NCBI GenBank assembly: GCA_000583135.1
Contig: JFBG01000061.1
Span: 1-64,000 of the forward strand
Length of the DNA: 64,000 bases
Reading direction: 5' to 3'
DNA from: Thioalkalivibrio sp. HK1
GTDB lineage: Bacteria; Pseudomonadota; Gammaproteobacteria; HK1
The position numbers were made by a program, and so were the translations under genes. Each line of letters starts with the position of its first letter. The stretch's first letter is position 1. Below are positions 19,505-28,901 of this stretch, in pieces. A model generated the notes under the pieces. The model searched no databases and was not told the origin of the DNA. It was given only the letters and a program-made list of their open reading frames with translations.

Positions 19505-20737
19505 GTGCAACCCGCCCTTACCAGCCTTGCGGACAACCCAAGCGGCGTGAACGACGTCGGCGAGGAACAGACCGATCTTTTGGGATTGACCCGCACCGCA
19601 ATGCGCGAGTTTCTCGCTTCGGTGGGCGAAAAACCCTATCGCGGCGACCAGATATTGAAGTGGATCTACCACCGCAATATCGATGACTTCTCCAAGATGA
19701 CGGATTTGGGGAAGGCCTTGCGTGCGAAGATGGCGGCGAGCGCGGCAATCACCCCGCCGAGGGTAGCCTCCGATCGCCTTTCGGCCGACGGTACCCGCAA
19801 ATGGCTCTTCGAGCTCGACTGCGGCAACTGCGTGGAGACGGTTCATATCCCGGACGGCGATCGCGGCACCTTGTGCATCTCATCCCAAGTCGGCTGCGCC
19901 CTCAACTGCAGTTTTTGCGCAACCGCAAGACAAGGCTTCAATCGCAACTTGCGAACTCAGGAGATCGTTGCCCAGATCTGGCTGGCGCAGCAACTGCTCG
20001 AGAGCCCTGACAATGGCGGCCGCAGCATCACGAATGTGGTCTTGATGGGGATGGGAGAGCCGCTGTTGAATCTTGCCAATGTGATCCCGGCATTGGAATT
20101 GATGCTCGACGATCTGGCCTTCGGGCTGGCGCGAAAAAAAATCACCTTGAGCACCGCCGGCGTGGTGCCGGGGATTCGCAGCCTCGCTCGAAGCTGCCCG
20201 GTCAGCCTTGCGGTCTCCTTGCACGCCCCCGACAATCCTTTGCGCGACGAGCTCGTTCCCATCAATCGCAAATACCCCATCGAGGTCTTGTTGGAGTCCT
20301 GCCGGGAGTTCGCCGATGCCCTGCCCCGCCAGAAGATCACCTTCGAATATGTGATGATCGACGGTGTCAACGACAGCCTCGATCATGCCCGACGCCTCAT
20401 CGACCGCTTGAGCGATATCCCCGCGAAAGTCAACCTGATCCCCTTCAACCCCTTCGTCGGCATCCCCTACCATCGTTCCCCGCCGACGGTGATCGAACGA
20501 TTCCGGGATCGTCTGATGTCCGCAGGATTGATGACCGTCACCCGCAAGACCCGAGGCGACGATATCGATGCCGCTTGCGGTCAGCTTGCGGGAAGGGTGA
20601 TGGCGAGAGGGCGCCGCAGCGCAGCGAAAAAAGCCATGCCATCGCCGACGATCGCACCTTGTCGGCCTCCTCTGGCTTGCCCCCCGCCGGCCCCCGAGGC
20701 TTGCGGCGGATCGCCTATCGATCGCCCCTTGGGTTGA
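19505..20737 (+). CDS. rlmN: Dual-specificity rRNA/tRNA methyltransferase RlmN
   Basis: This radical-SAM enzyme makes 2-methyladenosine at A2503 of 23S rRNA and A37 of some tRNAs. The 410 residues have the radical-SAM cysteines at 131, 135 and 138 (CALNCSFC), GMGEPLLN, and the mechanistic C-terminal cysteine in AACGQLAG near residue 359. The last 40 residues, after the conserved core, are Pro/Ala-rich and not family-typical. The GTG at 19505 gives an N terminus of the same length as E. coli RlmN, though no clear ribosome-binding site precedes it. In most gammaproteobacteria pilF follows; here rodZ follows directly. Confidence 0.95.
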   Translation: MQPALTSLADNPSGVNDVGEEQTDLLGLTRTAMREFLASVGEKPYRGDQILKWIYHRNIDDFSKMTDLGKALRAKMAASAAITPPRVASDRLSADGTRKWLFELDCGNCVETVHIPDGDRGTLCISSQVGCALNCSFCATARQGFNRNLRTQEIVAQIWLAQQLLESPDNGGRSITNVVLMGMGEPLLNLANVIPALELMLDDLAFGLARKKITLSTAGVVPGIRSLARSCPVSLAVSLHAPDNPLRDELVPINRKYPIEVLLESCREFADALPRQKITFEYVMIDGVNDSLDHARRLIDRLSDIPAKVNLIPFNPFVGIPYHRSPPTVIERFRDRLMSAGLMTVTRKTRGDDIDAACGQLAGRVMARGRRSAAKKAMPSPTIAPCRPPLACPPPAPEACGGSPIDRPLG

Positions 20738-20767
20738 TCGCCCCTCCTTCGACCCATCCCATCGATC

Positions 20768-21886
20768 ATGGAAAGCACGGCCACTCAGGCAAGCATCGAG
20801 GATGACTCGGAGATCGGGTCCCGTCTTCGCCGGGCACGGGAGGAATCCGGGCGCAGCATCCAGGAAATCGCCGCCGAATTGCCCTTGCGACCGAAGATCC
20901 TCGAAGCGCTGGAAAACGACGATTTCGATAATCTTCCGGCTCCGATCTTCGTGCGGGGTTATCTGCGTACCTACGCCCGTCAACTCGATATCTCGCCCGA
21001 TCCCTTGCTCGAGGCCTACGAACGCCATAGCTTTCCCCCGCCCAAGCTGGAAACCAGCACCCCGCTCTCGCAATCCATCCAGCCCTCGGAAACGCTTTTT
21101 CGCACCCTGACGCATGTGGGAGTGGCGGGATTGATCGTGCTCGTCATGCTGTGGTGGCAATCCCGAACCCCCGACGGATTCGACTTCCAGCTCACCGACA
21201 GCGGTGACTCCACGAGAAGCGTCGACAGCGAATCGGGAAGCCGAGGCGACATTCCGAACGATTTTTCTTTCTCCTCTTCTGCGACCGAATCCGTATCGAA
21301 TACCACCGAACGAGCGATCGATGACGAAGGCAATTTTCCGATCGGCGATTCGACCGATGATACCGGGGGCTTCGCTTCGCAAGAATCTCTCGATGACACG
21401 ACTGCGCTCGCGGCGGCCGCTCCGGCCTCGACCTTCGAGATCGCCATCGAGGACGACCAAGGAACCGAGTCATCGCCGACGAGCGAGGATGGGGATGGGT
21501 CTTCGGCCACCGGGGATCAAGGCGAGCCCCGGGCGAGCGATGACACCGACGAGGACTCGATTGCCGATGGCATCGCCGATGAAAGCCCCGGCGAGTCGTC
21601 GAGCGCATCGTCGCCATCCCCCCAAGCAACGATATCCCCGGGCGGCCCCTCCCGACTGACCATCCGTCTTCGCCATGAATCGTGGATCGAGGTCTACGAC
21701 CGGAACGGTGAACGCCTGATGTTCGAACTCGCCGATGCCGATCGCGAGATTTCACTCGTCGGGGATTCGCCCTTCGACGTCCTGCTCGGCAATGCCAAGG
21801 ATGTGGAGGTGCAATTCAACGATGTGCCTTTCGATTATGGCCCCCACACCCTCAATGGCATCGCAAGATTTCGCTTGGAGAGGTGA
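20768..21886 (+). CDS. rodZ: Cell-shape protein RodZ
   Basis: RodZ ties MreB filaments to the inner membrane. The 372 residues show an N-terminal helix-turn-helix domain (about 15-80: LRRAREESGRSIQEIAAEL, FVRGYLRTYARQL), one membrane helix at about 116-134 (THVGVAGLIVLVMLWW), a long acidic Ser/Asp/Glu-rich periplasmic linker (about 140-290) and a C-terminal DUF4115 beta domain (RLTIRLRHESWIEVYDRNG). The linker is unusually long and acidic, suggesting an extended, disordered spacer. The gene lies between rlmN and hisS, where pilF and ispG would often flank it. Confidence 0.93.
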   Translation: MESTATQASIEDDSEIGSRLRRAREESGRSIQEIAAELPLRPKILEALENDDFDNLPAPIFVRGYLRTYARQLDISPDPLLEAYERHSFPPPKLETSTPLSQSIQPSETLFRTLTHVGVAGLIVLVMLWWQSRTPDGFDFQLTDSGDSTRSVDSESGSRGDIPNDFSFSSSATESVSNTTERAIDDEGNFPIGDSTDDTGGFASQESLDDTTALAAAAPASTFEIAIEDDQGTESSPTSEDGDGSSATGDQGEPRASDDTDEDSIADGIADESPGESSSASSPSPQATISPGGPSRLTIRLRHESWIEVYDRNGERLMFELADADREISLVGDSPFDVLLGNAKDVEVQFNDVPFDYGPHTLNGIARFRLER

Positions 21887-22236
21887 TCGATTTCGACCGA
21901 TCCCGGGCATTCGGTGCGATAATTCGGCCAAGGTGCACTTATAGGCTCGATGCAAGTTCCAATCTCGATGCCAAGGAGAAAAGATTCGCGCATCGAGAAT
22001 TCGCCTGCCGGGAATTCGATGATTCATATCCAAACGCGCAAACAAACGACCTTGAACATCCAATCGACCGGTACTAATGTGAAATAGGAAAAAATGCAAT
22101 TCTTTCGCTAAAAAAGAATCCCTCGCCGAAGAGGCGAGAAGAAGGATAAAAGCGCGATACAAGCGCATTCGCTTCGGCTTGGATTTCCATACCACGCTTT
22201 TCGAAGCCATCCCCTTTCGAGTCCGAAGGCCCGAAT
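21887..22236 (+). promoter_or_regulatory. rodZ-hisS intergenic region
   Basis: This 350-base gap occupies the place where ispG usually lies; no remnant of ispG is visible. It contains a perfect 6-bp hairpin CTCGCC/GGCGAG at 22122-22127/22133-22138. In minus orientation it is followed by TTCTTTTTT, the form of a factor-independent terminator, but no minus-strand gene ends here. A weak GATAAT at 21918-21923 could serve as a -10 box for hisS. Confidence 0.4.
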
Positions 22237-23532
22237 ATGAATTCCATCAAGGCGATCCGCGGGATGAACGATATCCTGCCGAGTGCCGTGGGCGCTTGGC
22301 AATCGATCGAGCGACAAATGCGCACGCTGCTCGCCTCCTTCGGCTACGAGGAAATCCGCCCCCCGATCGTCGAACGCACCGAACTCTTCAGACGTTCGAT
22401 CGGGGAGATCACCGATATCGTCGAAAAGGAGATGTACACCTTCGACGATCGCAACGGCGATAGCCTGAGCCTGCGCCCCGAATGCACCGCGAGCATCGCC
22501 CGAGCGGCGATCCAAAGCGGCCTGTTGCGCACCCCCGGCCAAAGGGTGTGGGCGATGGGGCCGATGTTTCGGCACGAGCGACCGCAAAAAGGACGCTACC
22601 GACAGTTCCATCAGCTCGATGTGGAAATCCTCGGCATCGCCGATGCGAGCGCCGAAGCCGAATTGATCGTCATGAGCCGGCGACTGTGGAGGATGCTCGG
22701 GATCGATGATCCGGTGCTGGAAGTGAATTCCTTGGGCGATCGGACCATCCAAAAGCGTTATCGCAAGGAACTGGTGGAGTATTTTTCATCCCGCAGCGCC
22801 GAGCTCGACGATGATTGCCGGCGGCGACTGCAGACGAATCCGCTGCGGATCCTCGATTCGAAGAATCCTGCGATGCAACCTTTGATCGAGGCCGCTCCGC
22901 GCATCGTCGATCGCCTCGATCCGGCCGCTCTTGGCCACTTCGAACGACTCGAAGCGATGCTCGGCGAGGCGGGAGTGGAATATCGAATCAACCCTCGCTT
23001 GGTGCGCGGCCTCGATTACTACACCGGAACGGTTTTCGAGTGGACCACCGACGCCTTGGGGGCTCAAAGTGCGGTCTGCGGCGGGGGACGATACGACGAT
23101 CTGATCGCCGATATTGGGGGATCGGCGAGTCCGGCGATCGGCTTCGCCATCGGCTTGGAGAGATTGGTGGCCCTGCTGGAACTCTCGGGAGTCGAGCCTT
23201 CGATCCCTGTCCCTCATGCCTACCTTGCGGGCATCGGAGAAGCGGGAGAGCGATCCGCTCACGCCGTCGCCGAGCGGCTGCGCGATGCGATTTCGGATTT
23301 GCGGCTGATCGTCGACGCCGAGAGTGCGAGCCTCAAGGCCAAACTCAAGCGGGCGAATCGAAGCGGGGCTCGCTTCGCCTTTTTACTCGGGGAAGAGGAA
23401 ATTCGCGATGGAGCGTTGACGGTTCGAGATCTTCGAAAGGATACCCCGCAGTCATCGATATCATTGGAAGGGATATCGGCATTGATCGCCGCCGCCGATG
23501 CGGCGCCAACGCCTGCGCTCCCGGATCATTGA
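22237..23532 (+). CDS. hisS: Histidyl-tRNA synthetase
   Basis: This class II synthetase charges tRNA-His. The 431 residues include motif 1 (IKAIRGMNDILPS and EIRPPIVERTELF), motif 2 (GPMFRHERPQKGRYRQFHQLDVEI), the histidine A motif VRGLDYYTGTVFEW and motif 3 (GGGRYDDLI). The ATG at 22237 has GAAGG 8 bases upstream. It starts the hisS-yfgM-bamB-der series, in E. coli order. A distant HisRS paralogue, hisZ, lies at 41124-42428. Confidence 0.97.
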   Translation: MNSIKAIRGMNDILPSAVGAWQSIERQMRTLLASFGYEEIRPPIVERTELFRRSIGEITDIVEKEMYTFDDRNGDSLSLRPECTASIARAAIQSGLLRTPGQRVWAMGPMFRHERPQKGRYRQFHQLDVEILGIADASAEAELIVMSRRLWRMLGIDDPVLEVNSLGDRTIQKRYRKELVEYFSSRSAELDDDCRRRLQTNPLRILDSKNPAMQPLIEAAPRIVDRLDPAALGHFERLEAMLGEAGVEYRINPRLVRGLDYYTGTVFEWTTDALGAQSAVCGGGRYDDLIADIGGSASPAIGFAIGLERLVALLELSGVEPSIPVPHAYLAGIGEAGERSAHAVAERLRDAISDLRLIVDAESASLKAKLKRANRSGARFAFLLGEEEIRDGALTVRDLRKDTPQSSISLEGISALIAAADAAPTPALPDH

Positions 23533-23607
23533 TCGTCGATCCGGGAATGAATCGATCCCTTCGGCAACGCTCCTTGGACGGGGCGAAAAAACGAGTGAGG
23601 CATTTCA

Positions 23608-24420
23608 ATGGCAGGTGAAGAAGAACAGATCGAATCACTGAAAAAGTGGTGGTCCGAATACGGCAAGGCCATCGTCACCGGTGTCTTGGTGGGGGCGGTC
23701 TCGGTGGGCGGCTGGAGTGTGTGGCAGAACCACCGAAACGATCGGATCGAGCGCGCATCCGTCGAGTACCATGAAATGATCGAAGACAGTGCCGAGGGCG
23801 AAAGCGACAAGGTACTCGCTCGCGCCGAGACCTTCTTCGATGATTATCCGAACTCCCCCTATACCTCCTTGGCCTCGCTGCTGGCCGCCAGGGCTGCGGT
23901 GCATAGCGACGATACCGAGCAGGCGAAAACGCATCTACAACGAGCGATCGAACACTCGGACGACACAAAACTACCGGAGGTGAATACCATCGCTCGGATT
24001 CAGATGGCCCGCCTGCAAATCGATGCCGACGACTTCCCCGGGGCGTTGTCGACGCTCGATCGGATCGATTCCGATCCCGATTCCGAACCCTTTCGAAACC
24101 TCGTCATCGAGCTCAAAGGCGATGCCCAACGATTGAGCGGGGATATCGAGGCGGCTCGTCGACTCTATCGATCCTTGCTCGATGAAAAAGAGGCCGAAGA
24201 TGCCGACGACGATCCCCTCCAAAGGGAGATCGATCGGCGTTTGAACGCCAAAATCGATGATCTCGGACGGATCGCCGAGTCGCTTTCGAGCGACGATATG
24301 GTCGATTCCTCCTCTGATTCGGACGATTCTCGCTCATCGGGGGACAAGACGCCGGCCGAAGGGGCGCCGGACGAGGATGCATCGGGCGATGACGATAGCG
24401 CTTCGTCCGTGGACGGATGA
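23608..24420 (+). CDS. yfgM: YfgM, ancillary SecYEG translocon protein
   Basis: This single-pass inner-membrane protein interacts with the Sec translocon and periplasmic chaperones. The 270 residues start with the family block EQIESLKKWWSEYGKAIVTGVLVG, a membrane helix at about 20-40 and a periplasmic TPR-like domain. The final 40 residues are almost entirely Ser/Asp/Glu (SSDSDDSRSS and on), an acidic tail absent from E. coli YfgM (206 residues). GAGG precedes the ATG by 7 bases. Position between hisS and bamB is the standard one. Confidence 0.92.
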   Translation: MAGEEEQIESLKKWWSEYGKAIVTGVLVGAVSVGGWSVWQNHRNDRIERASVEYHEMIEDSAEGESDKVLARAETFFDDYPNSPYTSLASLLAARAAVHSDDTEQAKTHLQRAIEHSDDTKLPEVNTIARIQMARLQIDADDFPGALSTLDRIDSDPDSEPFRNLVIELKGDAQRLSGDIEAARRLYRSLLDEKEAEDADDDPLQREIDRRLNAKIDDLGRIAESLSSDDMVDSSSDSDDSRSSGDKTPAEGAPDEDASGDDDSASSVDG

Positions 24421-24450
24421 TCACTTTATCCATATCGCAGGATTCGACCC

Positions 24451-25842
24451 ATGCTCGCTGATCGCCGCCACCCTTTGCAGATCGATCCGCAGATCGATCG
24501 CACCGAAAGACGGATCTCGAAAAAGGCTTCGGATTCGGCTCGACAGCGCTGCGGCGGCGACGAGCGGCGACGCTCTTTCTTGCCCAAGGCCGGGCTCGCC
24601 GGGGTCGCCGGACTCGTCCTTGCCGGCTGCGGCAATCTATTCGAGCGAGACAATGCCCTGCCCCCTGCGGATCTCGTCGACTTCGAGCCCTCGATCGATG
24701 TTCGCGAGATCTGGAGCAAAAACGCCTCATCCGGAACCGGTGACGAGCATATCGATCTCCCGCCGATGCAAAGCGACGAGGGCCATATCATCGTCGCCGG
24801 TCATGACGGGGATCTAAGCGCCTATTCGAAGGCCGACGGCGGCCGGCGGTGGAGGATCGATACCGGGATCGAAATCTCCGGCGGCCCCGGGGTGGGCTTC
24901 GGGCAAGCGGTGGTCGGAAGCCGAGAGGGACAGGTGATCGCCTTTTCCGTCGCCGATGGAAGTCGGTTGTGGGAGGCCACCGTCTCGAGCGAGATCCTCT
25001 CCACCCCCGCTATCGGCGAGGTACCCCGGGCATCGATCGGCGATGCGAGCGAAACCCCGGCACCGGATGCGGGCGAAGCCTCGAGCGACGATGCGGGGGA
25101 AAGGACCGTGGTGGTCATCGTGCGCACCGTCGACGGACGCCTCTTCGCTTTGGACGGCGCCGGCGGGGATCGGCTTTGGGTGCATGACAGCACGGTCCCG
25201 GCGCTCTCATTGCGCGGAACCGGCGATCCGGTGGTGGCAGGCGATCGTGTGCTGGCGGGATTCGATAGCGGCCTTCTCGCCGCCATCGCACTGGCATCGG
25301 GCGATGTGCTATGGGAGGCTCGCTTGGGCACGCCATCGGGTCGCACGGAGCTGGATCGCTTGGTCGATATCGATGCCGGTCCTTCGATCTCGGGCGATAC
25401 GGTCTATACCACGGTCTTTCAGGAGCATATCGCCGCCGTCGATCTCCTCGATGGCCAAGGCAGATGGCAAAGGGATATCTCCTCCCATACCGGAGCCACC
25501 CCCGGCGCTCGCCTCTATGTCGCAGATAACAACGATCATCTATGGGCGCTGAGTCCTGATTCCGGGGATGCGATCTGGCGGCAAGAGGGTTTGGAACACC
25601 GACGACTCACCCGACCGGTGGAGTTCGTTTCCCCCCAAGGGGAATACTTGGTGGTGGGAGATTTCGCAGGCTATCTTCATTGGATCGACGCCACCAACGG
25701 GGATTTCGTGGCCCGCACCCGCTCGTCCTGGAGGACGGCGAGGGTGAGCGCCATGCCGCTGATCACGGACGAGGCGGTTTTCGTGCTCGATGATCGGGGA
25801 ACTCTGACCGCTTGGGCGCCCAAGGGTCCTGGCGGACCATAA
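24451..25842 (+). CDS. bamB: Outer-membrane assembly lipoprotein BamB, Tat-like signal
   Basis: BamB is the beta-propeller lipoprotein of the BAM complex. The 463 residues have a lipobox LAGC with Cys60 and a propeller of PQQ-like repeats (GRRWRIDTG, GSRLWEATV, GDRLWVHDS, GDVLWEARL, GDAIWRQEG). The signal region is odd: 59 residues precede the cysteine and RRRSFLPK at 39-46 resembles a twin-arginine motif. An Asp/Glu/Ala-rich insert of about 25 residues sits between the second and third propeller repeats. Position between yfgM and der is as in E. coli. AGGA lies 9 bases before the ATG; a later start inside the basic region cannot be excluded. Confidence 0.92.
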   Translation: MLADRRHPLQIDPQIDRTERRISKKASDSARQRCGGDERRRSFLPKAGLAGVAGLVLAGCGNLFERDNALPPADLVDFEPSIDVREIWSKNASSGTGDEHIDLPPMQSDEGHIIVAGHDGDLSAYSKADGGRRWRIDTGIEISGGPGVGFGQAVVGSREGQVIAFSVADGSRLWEATVSSEILSTPAIGEVPRASIGDASETPAPDAGEASSDDAGERTVVVIVRTVDGRLFALDGAGGDRLWVHDSTVPALSLRGTGDPVVAGDRVLAGFDSGLLAAIALASGDVLWEARLGTPSGRTELDRLVDIDAGPSISGDTVYTTVFQEHIAAVDLLDGQGRWQRDISSHTGATPGARLYVADNNDHLWALSPDSGDAIWRQEGLEHRRLTRPVEFVSPQGEYLVVGDFAGYLHWIDATNGDFVARTRSSWRTARVSAMPLITDEAVFVLDDRGTLTAWAPKGPGGP

Positions 25843-25898
25843 AAAAACGAAAACCCCGCGGCCGATGGCCTCGCCGAAGCCGTCGGAGGATTTGAATC

Positions 25899-27323
25899 GT
25901 GCCCCTGACCTTGGCCCTGATCGGGCGACCGAATGTCGGCAAATCCACCTTGTTCAACGCCATGACCCGTAGCCGGGACGCTCTGGTGGCGGACTTTCCC
26001 GGCCTGACCAGAGATCGGCGTTATGGGAAGATCCGGGTCGACGAGCGCGATCTCATCATCATCGACACCGGGGGGCTGACCGACAAAGCCACCGCGGATC
26101 CATCCGCCGCGATAAGCCCGGCGATCCCGCAGATGATCTCCGCGCAAACTCGGCTGGCGATCGAAGAGGCCGATATCCTCTTGCTGATCCTCGATGCCCG
26201 CGAGGGGGCGGTGGGATTGGATCGGGAAATCACCGATCGGTTGCGGCAGTGCGGCAAACCGATCATCGCCGTGGTCAACAAGACCGACGGCTTGGACGAG
26301 TCGACCGCCACCGCCGAATTCCATCTCCTGGGACTCGGCGATCCGATCCCGATAGCCGCCGTCCATCGTCGAGGGCTTGCGCGGATATTCCATCGAATCG
26401 AATCCATCTTCCCTTGCGAGAAAGGCAAGGATGAGTCGGCGGCGCCTGCTAAGGATACGATTCGCGTGAGCCTGATCGGAAGACCCAATACCGGCAAGTC
26501 GACCCTCGCCAACCGTCTATGCGGACAGGCCCGAATGTTGGCCCATGATGCACCGGGCACCACCCGCGACAGCATCGAGATCGACTTCGAATATCAAGGA
26601 CGGAATTATGTATTGATCGACACCGCAGGCATTCGCCGACGAGCGAGAATATCGGAAACGATCGAGAAATTCAGCGTGGTCAAATCGCTCGAAGCGATCG
26701 CCGACTCCGATGTCACGGTGCTGATGCTCGATGCCGACGAGGGATTGAGCGAGCAGGATCTCTCGCTATTGGGGCTGGCGATCAAAAGCGGCCGAGGGAC
26801 GGTGATCGCCCTCAATAAATGGGACCGTCTTTCGCGCAGCGAGCGAAATGCCTTCAAATCCGAAGCCGAGCGAAGGCTCGGATTCGCCTCTTTTTGTCCT
26901 CGCTGCCCGATCTCCGCCAAGCACGGATCGGGATTGGGGGAGCTGATGCAGCGGATCGTTCGATGCCGCTCCTCCGCCTTTGCCCGCCTATGCGCGAGCA
27001 AGCTGACTCGCACCCTCGAACGGGCATTGGATCAGACCCCGCCGCCGCTGATCCGCGGACGGCGGATTCGTCTGCGCTATGCCCATCAAGGAGGAGTCAA
27101 TCCGCCGGTGATCGTCATCCACGGCAACCGAAGCGATTGCCTGCCCGAGCATTATCGGCGCTATCTCATCGGCCGCTTCCGCGCCGCCTTCGATCTGATC
27201 GGCACCCCGATCCGTCTCGAACTGCGAAGCGGCGACAATCCCTTCGAAGGGCGGCGCAATCAGCTGACGCCCCGCCAAGTGAAAAAACGCAAACGCCTGA
27301 TGCGTCACGTCGCCCGCAAATAA
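25899..27323 (+). CDS. der: Ribosome assembly GTPase Der (EngA)
   Basis: Der is a double-GTPase needed for 50S subunit maturation. The 474 residues contain two G domains: GRPNVGKST at 9-17 with DFPGLTRDR and NKTD, and GRPNTGKST near 194 with APGTTRDSIEID and NKWD, followed by the KH-like domain (RFRAAFDLIGTPIRLELRSGDNPF). The start is GTG at 25899, with GGAGG 9 bases upstream. It ends the iscR-to-der series and converges with bamC. Confidence 0.97.
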   Translation: MPLTLALIGRPNVGKSTLFNAMTRSRDALVADFPGLTRDRRYGKIRVDERDLIIIDTGGLTDKATADPSAAISPAIPQMISAQTRLAIEEADILLLILDAREGAVGLDREITDRLRQCGKPIIAVVNKTDGLDESTATAEFHLLGLGDPIPIAAVHRRGLARIFHRIESIFPCEKGKDESAAPAKDTIRVSLIGRPNTGKSTLANRLCGQARMLAHDAPGTTRDSIEIDFEYQGRNYVLIDTAGIRRRARISETIEKFSVVKSLEAIADSDVTVLMLDADEGLSEQDLSLLGLAIKSGRGTVIALNKWDRLSRSERNAFKSEAERRLGFASFCPRCPISAKHGSGLGELMQRIVRCRSSAFARLCASKLTRTLERALDQTPPPLIRGRRIRLRYAHQGGVNPPVIVIHGNRSDCLPEHYRRYLIGRFRAAFDLIGTPIRLELRSGDNPFEGRRNQLTPRQVKKRKRLMRHVARK

Positions 27324-27488
27324 AATCCGAATGGCATTGACCTCAAGATCGCGCGAGATCCAAGGCTGAGATGCCAAGGACTTCGAACGATACCCCGAAG
27401 AAGTCGCCGAGGAGAAATCATCGAAGGGTTTCACTCGAAATCCGATCCGATATCGAAGGCGCATGAAAAGCCGGCCCTTCGCCGATGC

Positions 27489-28742
27489 TCAAAGAGCGCT
27501 TTGCAGCAAAGAGAGCACCCTCATGGCATCGGGGCCGGCATCGGGCACCCCATCGTCTTTTTGCACCACAAGGCGCGTATGCAAAACGCCTTCGACGTTC
27601 TGCCCGATCAGGAGAAGGCGATAAGTCTCGGGCTCGGGTTCTTTCGATCCCGAACGCTCCCAGAACTTCAAACCCGATAGCCATGAAGCGGATGCCTCGG
27701 ACGCTGTATCGTCGATATAGGACACCCGATAGACGCCTTGCGCTTCATCCCGGCCTTCGATGGTAAAGCCCGCTCGGGCCAAAGCCCTTCCGATGCGTTG
27801 CCATGCGCTTTGCGGATCCTCCTCCAACCGCAAGAAAAGAGGATGACGCTCGTCGCTCTCGATCCGAGCAAAGACCGCCGATACCGGCGTTCCTTCGATC
27901 AGCGAATCGGCTTGACTGTCTTTCAACCCCAAGAAGACCATCATCCGGGTCAGCATCTCCGCTTCGAGCCCCGGATCGGCAGCGATGGGCTTCCATACCA
28001 TCTCCCCCACACCCTCTCGATGCCGCTGTCCGGTGGCTTCGCCGTCGGAAAAGATCCGCTCCGTTCCCAGATGCGAGATGTGAATCTCCGTCGCCCCCGG
28101 CTCATCCGCTCGATCGATGCGGGTGCGATACTGATCCCGCACCCCGACCCCGTAGAGGACTTTCGATATATTGCTGAGCAGGGATTGGACCAAGCCAACG
28201 GGCAAATCGCCGCTCCTTTCGAGCCAATCGGTCTCCATCACCCCCGATGCGGGTTCTTCTTTGACCAACGTGAAACCCTGTCGCAACCAAAACTCGCGCA
28301 GACGAGGCCAAAGGGCTTCGGGTTCGGCTTCCACCACCAACCACCGCCGATTCCCGTTTCGCATGATGGAAACGCTATCCACGCTCGGGAGAACCGCCGG
28401 ATTCGACGGATCGTTCCCGGCTGCATATTGCGAATGCGTCGCACCTTGGTTCGGAAGAGCGAGGGGATCGTTGATCGCGGTCCGTTCGAGATCCGGCGGC
28501 ACTTCCAACGGGGGAAGGCTGGTGCTGGATCGATAGGGAGGCTGCCGTTCGGGAATCAGATCATCGACCGTGATCGTTTGGGTGCATCCGGTCAAAGCGA
28601 TCAGGATCGATGCGATCGAGAGGGTCGCGATCCGAAATGGAATTGATGCCTTGCCTTCGATCGAATCCTCTTTCTTCGCTCCGGTTCGCACTTCGATCTC
28701 CTCGCTATCGATCCGGTTCTCGTTGACTTGCCTGCTTTGCAT
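27489..28742 (-). CDS. bamC: Outer-membrane assembly lipoprotein BamC
   Basis: BamC (NlpB) is a lipoprotein of the BAM complex. The 417 residues have a hydrophobic signal ending in LIALTGC (Cys52), an unstructured N-terminal stretch that in E. coli binds BamD, and two helix-grip domains beginning near NRRWLVVEAEPEALWPRLREFWLRQGF and HPLFLRLEEDPQSAWQRIGRALARAGF. I chose the ATG at 28742 because GGAG lies 6 bases upstream; the frame is open 42 codons further without a signal. BamC is usually next to dapA; here it lies downstream of the glutamate dehydrogenase gene and converges with der. Confidence 0.85.
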   Translation of the reverse strand: MQSRQVNENRIDSEEIEVRTGAKKEDSIEGKASIPFRIATLSIASILIALTGCTQTITVDDLIPERQPPYRSSTSLPPLEVPPDLERTAINDPLALPNQGATHSQYAAGNDPSNPAVLPSVDSVSIMRNGNRRWLVVEAEPEALWPRLREFWLRQGFTLVKEEPASGVMETDWLERSGDLPVGLVQSLLSNISKVLYGVGVRDQYRTRIDRADEPGATEIHISHLGTERIFSDGEATGQRHREGVGEMVWKPIAADPGLEAEMLTRMMVFLGLKDSQADSLIEGTPVSAVFARIESDERHPLFLRLEEDPQSAWQRIGRALARAGFTIEGRDEAQGVYRVSYIDDTASEASASWLSGLKFWERSGSKEPEPETYRLLLIGQNVEGVLHTRLVVQKDDGVPDAGPDAMRVLSLLQSAL

Positions 28743-28901
28743 CTCGTTCTCCGGGATACGACATATTCCTTCGGCGACCGGAGAATCCGATCGCCGATAT
28801 CGTTGCCTATGCAAACGCACCATGGACATGAACATAGGGTGGCCGCCGATGAGCCGGCCATCGAACACAACGATCCATCGATGACTCGAAGGGGAATTAT
28901 G

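Noticed and set aside
22122..22138. Hairpin with T-run on the minus strand, terminator-like
   Set aside because: No minus-strand gene ends here; the neighbouring genes are all on the plus strand. It is mentioned only as structure.
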